DNA of 64,000 nucleotides, taken from Zea mays. Taxonomy: Eukaryota > Streptophyta > Magnoliopsida > Poales > Poaceae. This document shows positions 56,750-64,000 of the stretch, piece after piece (positions within the stretch are counted from its first letter, which is position 1; each line of letters begins with the position of its first letter). The stretch spans positions 192,193,439 to 192,257,438 of the forward strand of contig NC_050100.1 of the NCBI RefSeq assembly GCF_902167145.1. The letters run 5' to 3'. A program made the translations under genes and the position numbers. The notes under the pieces were generated by a model that searched no databases, had not been told where the DNA came from, and worked only from the letters and a program-made list of their open reading frames with translations.

Positions 56750-57635
56750 ATTGCACACATAGCTCATTTATATACCTTTGATCATGTCTTTTTCATATGC
56801 TATGACTAATGTGTTTTTCAAGTCTATTTCAAACCAAGTCGTAGGTATATTGAAAGGGAATTGGAGTCTTCGGCAAAGACAAAGGCTTCCACTCCGTAAC
56901 TCATCCTTCGCCGTCGCTCCAAGAGATTCTCCATTCTTGGGGGAGAAAAGCTGAGCATCAAAGAAAAGGACCTTGTCTTTGGGGGAGAGAGTAAGAGCCC
57001 AAAGCAAAAGGACCGGACTTCGTCTTTGGTATAATCTTAACTCATTTATTTATTACCAAAGGGGGAGATAGCACTTCGAGGGCTCTAATGACTCCGTTTT
57101 TTGGCGATTCATGCCAAAAAGGGGGAGAAATGAGCCCAAAGCAAAAGGACCGCACCACACCACCAATTTCAAAAACTTTGTGTTTCCAAGAATATTATCA
57201 ATTGGTTTTCTTATTGTATTCAAAAAGGGGGAGAAAGTAGTATTTCAAAATGTTATATCAAAACCCTCTTGAACACTAAGAGGTGGATTTCATTTAGGGG
57301 GAGTTTTGTTTAGTCAAAGGAAAAGCATTTGAAACAGGGGGAGAAAATGTCAAATCTTGAAAATACTTTGCAAGCTTTTATTCACTTACCTTTGACTATT
57401 TGCAAAAGAACTTTGAAAAGAATTTACAAAAGAGTTTTGCAAAAACAAAACATGTGGTGCAAGCGTGGTCCAAAATACTAAATAAGAAAGAAACATTCCA
57501 TGCATATCTCGTAAGTAGTTATATTGGCTCAATTCCAAGCAACCTTTTGCACTTACATTATGCAAACTAGTTCAATTATGCACTTCTATATTTGCTTTGG
57601 TTTGTGCTGGCATCAATCACCAAAAAGGGGGAGAT
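56750..57635 (+). promoter_or_regulatory. Sirevirus 2 multiple polypurine tract region
   Basis: About eight GGGGGAG tracts are spread from 56939 to 57634. The last, AAAAAGGGGGAGAT, touches the 3' LTR and is the expected plus-strand primer. The same arrangement is in the first Sirevirus. No envelope-like gene. Confidence 0.82.
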
Positions 57636-58920
57636 TGAAAGGGAATTAGGCTTACACCTAGTTCCTAAATAATTTTGGTGGTTGAATTGCCCAACACAAA
57701 CAATTGGACTAACTAGTCTGCTCTAGTGTATAAGTTATACAGGTGCTAAAGGTTCACACTCAGCCAATAAAAAGATCAATTGTTGGATTCAACAAAAGAG
57801 CAAAGGGCCAACCGAAGGCACCTCTGGTCTGGCGCACCGGACTGTCCGGTGTGCCACCGGACATGTCCGGTGCACCAGAGGACTCCAACTCGAACTCGCC
57901 ACCTTCGGGAATTTCCAGAGGCACTCGCGCTATAATTCACCGGACTGTCCGGTGTACACCGGACAGTGTCCGGTGCGCCAAGGAAGAGCGGCCTCAGGAA
58001 CTCGCCAGCTTCGGGAAACTCCAACGGCTAGTCCGCTATAATTCACCGGACTGTCCGGTGTGCACCGGACTGTCCGGTGCGACTCCGGAGCAACGGCTAC
58101 ATCGCGCCAACGGCTACCTGCGACGCATTAATTGCGCGCGCAGCGCGCGCAGAAGTCAGGCGCGCCCATACTGGCACACCGGACAAGGAACAGTACGTGT
58201 CCGGTGTGCACCGGACACCCAGGCGGGCCCACAAGTCAGAAGCTTCAACGGTCGAATCCAACGGCAGTGATGACGTGGCAGGGGGCACCGGACTGTCCGG
58301 TGCGCCATCGGGCAGACAGGCTGCCAACGACCACTTTTGGTGGTTGGGGCTATAAATACCCCAACCACCCCACCATTCATTGCATCCAAGTTTTCCACTT
58401 CCCAACTACTACAAGAGCTCTAGCATTCAATTCTAGACACACCAAAGAGATCGAATCCTCTCCAAATCCCACACAACGCCATAGTGACTAGAGAGAGTGA
58501 TTTGCTTGTGTTCTTTCGAGCTCTTGCGCTTGGATTGCTTTCTTCTTTCTTGATCCTTTCTTTGCAATCAAACTCACTTGTAATTGAGGCAAGAGACACC
58601 AATCTTGTGGTGGTCCTTGCGGGAACTTTGTGTTCCAAGTGATTGAGAAGAGAAAGCTCACTCGATCCGTGGATCGTTTGAGAGAGGGAAGGGTTGAAAG
58701 AGACCCGGCCTTTGTGGCCTCCTCAACGGGGAGTAGGTTTGCAAGAACCGAACCTCGGTAAAACAAATCTCTGTGTCTCACTTGCTTATTCGCTTGGGAT
58801 TTGTTTTGCGCCTCTCTCGCGAACTCGTTTCTTTATTACTAACGCTAACCCGGCTTGTAGTTGTGTTTATATTTGTAAATTTCAGTTTCGCCCTATTCAC
58901 CCCCCTCTAGGCGACTATCA
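57636..58920 (+). repeat. Sirevirus 2 3' LTR
   Basis: 1285 bp. Differences from the 5' LTR that I see: CAACGACC for CAACGGCC near 58330, CTCTGTG for CTCCGTG near 58772, TTACTAAC for TTATTAAC near 58839, and one C fewer in the C run near 58903. TATA box at 58351-58358. Confidence 0.95.
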
Positions 58921-58945
58921 AATATCTTGGAGTACAATTAAGTGC

Positions 58946-59220
58946 TGCAAGCTAAAATTTCACCACAACTCTATGATGCATGAAATATTTTATGGTAATC
59001 TATTGTTTATGCTTGTAACTCCAAATAGAAAATAAAAAGTTTAACAAAGAAATACGAATCCTAATGTCGCTTTTACAATTATGGTTTTTTCATTCCTTTT
59101 TGCCCTTTCCTCCCACGTATTTAACTCCAAAAGACTGCAAGCTAATAATCCCTCTCATGTCTCTACCACATGGACATTTTATTGTTCTGTTGGTCACACT
59201 ACTGCAATTAGAAAAATATC
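58946..59220. repeat. Second unit of the 287-bp tandem duplication
   Basis: Diverged copy of 49208-49476 with the same block order, ending GCAATTAGAAAAATATC, the sequence into which Sirevirus 2 inserted in the first unit. Confidence 0.8.
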
Positions 59221-59746
59221 TTTGAATACAATTATGTGTCTAAAACTTAGTTCCATATTCCAATAATATTTTTATTATATAATAGTTACTTTGTGTTCAC
59301 ATGAAAATACCTACACAATCTTTTACATGTTTAAAATCTTCTCTGTTTTCTTATGGATCACAACATAGTTGCTTTCTAAAAGCTTGGTTTTCCTTCCCTA
59401 CAAACAAATGGTCTCTTATATTTACAATATGTATGTAACCTCATAAACTTTCATATACGACCTAAAAAACAACTTATTACAAATAAGTGCACAGTTCTTC
59501 CCTTTCTACTAGGGAAATAATATAGTTACATAAAACCGCGGAATCAAGTCGCCATCATCGGATAGATAAACGAGCGGTGTCGCAGAAAAATAAGGAACTA
59601 CATAACTGTGTTGACATGGATTCCGATGAACATATTGCAAATAGGAAGAAAAGAAAACACAGTAAGTATTCTTTCTTCTTTTTTTGGAAATGAAATCACT
59701 TATTACTTCCGTTTATAACTATGTACCTTATCCACTTAATAAATCA
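59221..59746. other. AT-rich intergenic DNA
   Basis: No gene or clear repeat seen. The last base before the Helitron is A on the plus strand (T on the Helitron strand), as required for an A-T insertion site. Confidence 0.5.
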
Positions 59747-60124
59747 CTAGGTCAGTACCCGTACGTTGCAACGGGAACATATAATACCATGATAACTTAT
59801 ATACAAAATGTGTCTTATATTGTTATAAGAAAATATTTCATAATCCATTTGTGATCCTAGCCATACATAAATTTTGTTATTTTAATTTAGTTGTTTCACT
59901 ACTACATTGCAACCATCAGTATCATGCAGACTTCGATATATGTCATGATTTGCATGGTCTCATTATTGGAGAGCACGTGCCACACCTGCCGGTAGAAGTT
60001 CCGTCGTACATCGTTAGTCATCAGGCACGCACCACCATACACGCTTGCTTAAACAAAAAATGCAAGTGTGTGTTTGCGAAGAGAATTAAAGGCAGGCCGG
60101 CACAAAAGGTACCCCGACGATGGC

Positions 60125-60715
60125 GAGTGGTCATTGTTGTCGGTCCACCTCTGTTCACCTCCGGTGTCGAGATGACGCCACAATCCTTGATATAATAGTC
60201 GTCGAACGCGCGCGATATGGTGAGTACCGATCACTCTTGGTCGGGCTGCCAAATGAAGTGCACCCCGGGCTCATCAGCGAGGTAGTACACCTGGTCGTTG
60301 CACCACCGGATGTGCTACTCCTCTACATTCATCTTGTTCGAGGACACTCACACAACAACAACAATGGTCGTCATTCCAGCGAACAAGAATTCATGGCCGA
60401 TCAGTAGCGACTTACGTGGTAGGTTAGGCTTCAGGTGGATGATGAGCTAGACGGCGTGATGGCGTCGTCGTAGGTTGCGATGCCCAGAACAACCCGAGAG
60501 TCGTCGATATTGGCGACGACCATGAGGTCCCCATGTTTGATGATGGACAGCGCGGTGCAGCCGCTCTGGACCACGTCCAAGCGGCGGCTGCGCCGGAGCT
60601 TGCCGTACACAGCGGCACATGGGCCATGTAGGACTGCTTCCAGAGGTCGAACTGGTAGTCGCCAAGTTTCTTCTCGTCGTCGGTGAGCGACGCCAACGCG
60701 AGCGCCTCGTGCTAG
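60125..60715 (-). pseudogene. Captured protein phosphatase 2C fragment
   Basis: Minus-strand pieces in more than one frame read LASLTDDEKKLGDYQFDLWK, then SGCTALSIIKHGDLMVVANI with DDSRVVLG, then EPGVHFIWQPDQE and ISRAFDDYYIKDCGVIST. These are consecutive blocks of plant PP2C (PPM family) phosphatases, whose usual forms are SGCTA, VGDSRAVLG and SRAFGDY. Several key residues are changed (for example the Gly of VGDSR) and frameshifts separate the blocks. It cannot code for an enzyme. It lies wholly inside the Helitron, so it is a captured gene piece. The introns between blocks seem absent or shortened. Confidence 0.85.
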
Positions 60716-61039
60716 TGGTGTTTGTTCGGGATTTCCAAGTAAGAAACATGGATTCATCTTTGGCATTGGTTTATGAAAATGATTTATAAGTTAGATCCAT
60801 GGAAAAATATTACGAAGAATAAATGTTACACATGCAAAAAAAATATTTAAGTTGAAAACATTATTCAAACAAAAGAAATTGCATGCAAGACTCTTCTTTA
60901 AATACTACTTCCTCAATCAAAAATATAATTTAATAATCTCAGTGATACTTATCTACTACTACACATTGTGCAGGTAGCAGGTGAGCTTCGGGAGAGATGT
61001 ATTATATGTTTTTACTATAATAGATGTAGACATAAACAC

Positions 61040-61110
61040 ACATGTGGTGTAGTGGTAGCTACAAACACATTTATTTGAGAGGTCGCGGGTTCGAATCCCC
61101 TTGGACCCTG
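61040..61110 (+). other. tRNA-like sequence inside the Helitron
   Basis: An A-box-like GGTGTAGTGGTAGC (61047-61060) and a perfect B box GGTTCGAATCC (61088-61098) occur about 41 bases apart, followed by a T run at 61111. I cannot build a good acceptor stem or a fully paired T stem, so it is a tRNA-derived relic or SINE head, not a working tRNA. Confidence 0.45.
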
Positions 61111-61275
61111 TTTTTTTAATTTAATTTTAGCTAGGTGTGGGATGCACGTGGGAATGAGAATAGGCTTTGTGGGAGGGGGAATGAGAAAGACACGTGATAG
61201 CCGGGAATGGAAATGGGAATGACAGAACACGGAATGAGGCAGCCTACCCCTTACCGTCTTAATAGGTAGTAGAGA

Positions 61276-62033
61276 TTTTAAAAAATAACAAGTTCGTCTG
61301 TATTGTTTTCACCACCAATAATCACAGAAGCAAGGCAAAATCACAGACGTTTGTTAAACCAACAACGTATTGTTAAAAAATCACAGACGTTGAGATAGGG
61401 CGTCTGATCCAATCAAGCCTAAGGACGAGAAAAAGAAAAATGAAAGTTGAGGAAAAAAAAGATAAGAGGAGACACCCACTTGAATCGAAATGATCCGTGT
61501 GCCCAATCAAGTATCCAAAGGGTTGCTATTGCTAATTGAATGTCAAAATCAACGACGTTAGACATATTGATGTCTCGTTCTGGCATTGACCTGTCTTAAG
61601 GAATAAAGAGGCACTGAATTCTCTTGCACAAGCGCATCAGATTGTGACAACTTAGCACACGCCGAAAGTAAATTAGTTGGATAGCGAACTTGATTGTTTG
61701 CAGCCACGAAATCCAAGCACTTCAGCAAATCTGCAATGGTAGTTGCTAGTGTGAATCGCAATTATTCGCAGATAGACGACAATAAACACTGGGTATCGAT
61801 ACTGTCCGCAAGAACGTGCATCACATAAACAAGCTGCAAAGTATGTCAAATACAGCATTCATCCTACGTTATCTCATTGTCTACAGTATGCGTTGAGGAG
61901 GGTTCAAATGTAACCACCACATGGCGCTGGAGCAAATCAGTTTACAGAGTAATAAAACCAAGACAATCTTCAGGCTGGCTGCTCATAAGTGACGCTGCTA
62001 TTGTTGTCTGAACTAGTATCATCAACAGACAGC
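61276..62033. other. Intergenic DNA and probable PAB1 3'UTR
   Basis: From 61276 to about 61850 nothing is recognised, apart from a repeated AAATCACAGACGTT near 61340-61390. The stretch just below 62034 is likely the 3'UTR of the proteasome gene on the minus strand. Confidence 0.5.
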
Positions 62034-64000
62034 TTACTCCACCTCTTCCAAGAAATCCTTGATCTCTGCTGGGCTTAAAACTCTGTATTTTGTATGGAAA
62101 AACTGTTAGTTCTCAGCAAACCATTTGAATGTAGCAAGGACTTTGTAATATCGCATAGCTCCAGGTTTGCAAAAACAACAAATAAACACAAACATTTCCC
62201 CTACAGCTAGAGAGGCACAAGTTGTTAGCAAACCCTAAAGAAACAGATTCTTCGTATAGTCAGGGAGCAATGAGCGATGCAGTAATTTTGAACCATATAA
62301 ATATGGCAGTAAGATTGAGTCTCTGTAACTTACTTGAACTCACGATCAGCTCGAATAATTCCGATTTCAATGTTGTTGGAGGAAATTTGCCCCTCATATC
62401 TGCAAGTCCAAGATCCGGAACCAATTATTAACTATTTAGGATATTTCTAAACTAAGCAAGTACAACAGGGATGCGAGCGATACCCTTCTTTCAAAGTCAA
62501 AATTGCAGTGTGGATGGCATCATCAAGCTCCATATCTTCTGTGTATCTACAATGAAACCATACAAATATAACATGTGAAATCAGAGGGAAAGGATGAACA
62601 ATTATAGCACACATGCTGCTTACATTAATCACTGATGAGGTAGATAAAATCAACTGGAATTTATTTACAATCGGATGAAAGAATATTATCAGCAGTACTG
62701 TGTCACAACTCAAAACAGTGTCTAGATCAAGTGCACAACATTACTACATTGAGGCTGTACCTCTTTTCAAGAAACGTCTTTGCATTGGACACATTTTTTC
62801 CCATGGCTGATGCCTTCCAGGAGAAGTATGATCCTGAGGGATCAACCTGAAGAAATTGGCAACAATGTCAGTTGTCCTGAGTTTATGAAGGTACATCCTA
62901 CAGTATCATGGTGATTGTTAGCACAAAAGTACACATTATTCACTTTCTAAGTACTACTTGTGATCATCTCTTGTAAAGCAATAAGCAGTTTTCTTTGGAA
63001 GGTTAATAAACAGGTTTCTATCTTGTAGCTTCTTCAGTATACCTGATACAACTGCGGGCCATTGTCATCATACCCAGCAATCAACAGTGATACTCCAAAT
63101 GGTCTCACACCACTGATACAAGCAAGGATAACAAGTAAAACTCATTAGCATATACCTATCTCAAGCTTTCACTAATCACCTTAACACCCCAAACAATAGA
63201 GGCTAGTACATGTTTTTGACCGGATGGTGTATATCCTAGCAATCTCTATTAGTTTAGCTTTTTGGTCAAGCCATCACGATGACGTAAAGTGGATCAATAA
63301 ATGGAAATAGCTACTAAATGTTATAGATATAGTGCATATTTTATGTATGAAGCTGATTGACTTGCTTGGCAACTAAATAAAATTTAACCCTCAATATCAC
63401 GAATTAATTGTAAATCAATAACTGGATTGCATACAGGAATACTGTAAGATCTCTAGGAGTGATCGCAATACATTTAAGTAATGTACAAATAAGGGACTCA
63501 AACAGCTAAAGCAAACAATGCTACTCCAAGTGTATACTTTGAGTCTTTGACTATCAAAATTTTTATTAAATGCATATTAATAGAAGGGTAGACCGTGCAG
63601 GGATGAGAACTGTCTCACTGAGTCACTAGGTTGTGGGTTCGAAACAGCCTCTCCGTATTTGCGACAAAAAGGCTTGCTCGGTTTACCCCTTCACTAGACC
63701 CCACTCATGTGGGAGACTCCAACACTTGGTCTACTCTTTGTTATGAGAACTGTCTCACTGAGTCACTAGGTTGTGGGTTCGAAACAGACTCTCCGTATTT
63801 GCGAGAAAAAGGCTTGCTCGGTTTACCCCTTCACTAGACCCCACTCATGTGGGAGCCTCCGACACTTGGTCTACTCTTTTTTTTTATATTATAAGCAGCT
63901 AAAACAATGCAGTGTTATTCCAAGGGTATACTTAGAATATAAAAAAATTAATAAATGCATATAGTATTATGAGCATGCAGATGGTCCCATAAATATGAAT
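62034..64000 (-). CDS. PAB1: 20S proteasome subunit alpha type-2, C-terminal exons, partial
   Basis: Six minus-strand exons: 63043-63112, 62761-62846, 62484-62546, 62334-62399 and 62034-62082 are clean; counting the upstream exons beyond 64000 the gene is incomplete (five exons in view carry about 110 of some 235 residues). Joined in frame they read [77 protein letters not shown] and [15 protein letters not shown] with TAA. This is the C-terminal half of the alpha-2 ring subunit, which shapes the gate of the 20S core and has no catalytic Thr of its own. Acceptors and donors are all AG/GT. Sequence from 63113 to the window end is intron with a SINE dimer. The gene appears intact as far as seen. 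Confidence 0.93.
63598..63880 (+). mobile_element. Tandem SINE dimer in a PAB1 intron
   Basis: Two copies of a tRNA-derived SINE, 140 bp apart: ATGAGAACTGTCTCACTGAG at 63603 and 63743. Each has a B-box-like GTGGGTTCGAAACAG and the tail CCACTCATGTGGGAG...CACTTGGTCTACTC. The second copy ends in a T run. The copies differ at only a few sites. They share the tail with the SINE in the PEX4 introns. In antisense to PAB1. Confidence 0.82.

Larger units (their letters stand above)
49477..58920 (+). mobile_element. Sirevirus 2 (Ty1/Copia, Ji/Opie type), structurally complete, pol broken
   Basis: A 9444-bp element with LTRs of 1286 and 1285 bp and a perfect target-site duplication AATAT at 49472-49476 and 58921-58925. 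Proteins are about 95 percent like those of the Sirevirus at 9672-19219, so both belong to one family, though the LTRs have drifted further apart. Between its own LTRs I see three substitutions and one C-run indel, so it is young but older than the other. Confidence 0.95.
59747..61275 (-). mobile_element. Non-autonomous maize-type Helitron with captured gene fragment
   Basis: On the minus strand it starts TCTCTACTACCTAT (right end, 61275) and ends with a hairpin CCCGTTGCAACGTACGGG (59758-59775), 7 bases, then CTAG (59747-59750). It is inserted between host A and T without target duplication. Start and end fit the published maize Helitron consensus termini (TCTMTACTAMYHNW at the start, and a CGT-hairpin-CTAG end with one mismatch). 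Length is 1529 bp. It carries no Rep/helicase, so it moved with help from another element. Confidence 0.93.

Noticed and set aside
61040..61110. Functional tRNA gene
   Set aside because: A and B boxes exist but no acceptor stem or proper T stem can be formed, and it lies within a Helitron.

Overview
The window is nuclear DNA of a grass, almost certainly maize (Zea mays) or a very close Zea relative. The basis is the Huck-type LTR start (TGTCGGGGACCATAATTAGG), two Sireviruses of the Ji/Opie kind, a maize-type Helitron, and plant genes with spliceosomal introns. About 60 percent of it is nested LTR retrotransposon. There are no bacterial operons, rRNA genes or CRISPR arrays.

Layout. 1-22132: a Huck-like Ty3/Gypsy element, entered inside its 5' LTR, with gag-protease, pol, a long repetitive 3' region and a complete 3' LTR. 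A complete Sirevirus (9672-19219, minus strand, target-site duplication GCCGC) is nested in the 3' region. 22133-23999: host DNA with a hAT-like inverted-repeat element that was itself hit by a 5'-truncated LINE. 24000-25691: 3' six exons of a serine carboxypeptidase gene whose 5' end is missing. 26182-28153 (minus): an intact five-exon PEX4 gene (peroxisomal ubiquitin-conjugating enzyme). Its 5'UTR intron holds a 9.4-kb Ty3/Gypsy element (28890-38306, target-site duplication GATTG). 38307-40547: the 5' leader and upstream region of this PEX4 copy.

40690-46627 is a tandem duplicate of the carboxypeptidase 3' end, PEX4 and the upstream region. It gives a second intact PEX4 (41935-43907) and a smaller carboxypeptidase fragment. 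The two PEX4 gene bodies, introns included, look nearly identical, whereas both flanks have diverged more; this suggests gene conversion. 47929-48539: a deleted hAT transposon with an 8-bp target-site duplication, keeping the end of the transposase. 49477-58920: a second Sirevirus (plus strand, target-site duplication AATAT), whose pol is broken by an 11-bp deletion. 59747-61275: a non-autonomous Helitron carrying a degenerate protein phosphatase 2C fragment. 62034-63112 and beyond (minus): the last six exons of the 20S proteasome subunit alpha-2 gene (PAB1), running off the right edge, with a SINE dimer in an intron.

Working host genes are therefore few: PEX4 twice (protein import into peroxisomes, by receptor ubiquitination) and PAB1 (20S proteasome core). 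The carboxypeptidase pieces are probably not functional. The retroelements encode their own capsid, protease, reverse transcriptase, RNase H and integrase. All positions, comparisons and difference counts were read by eye and no alignment was run.
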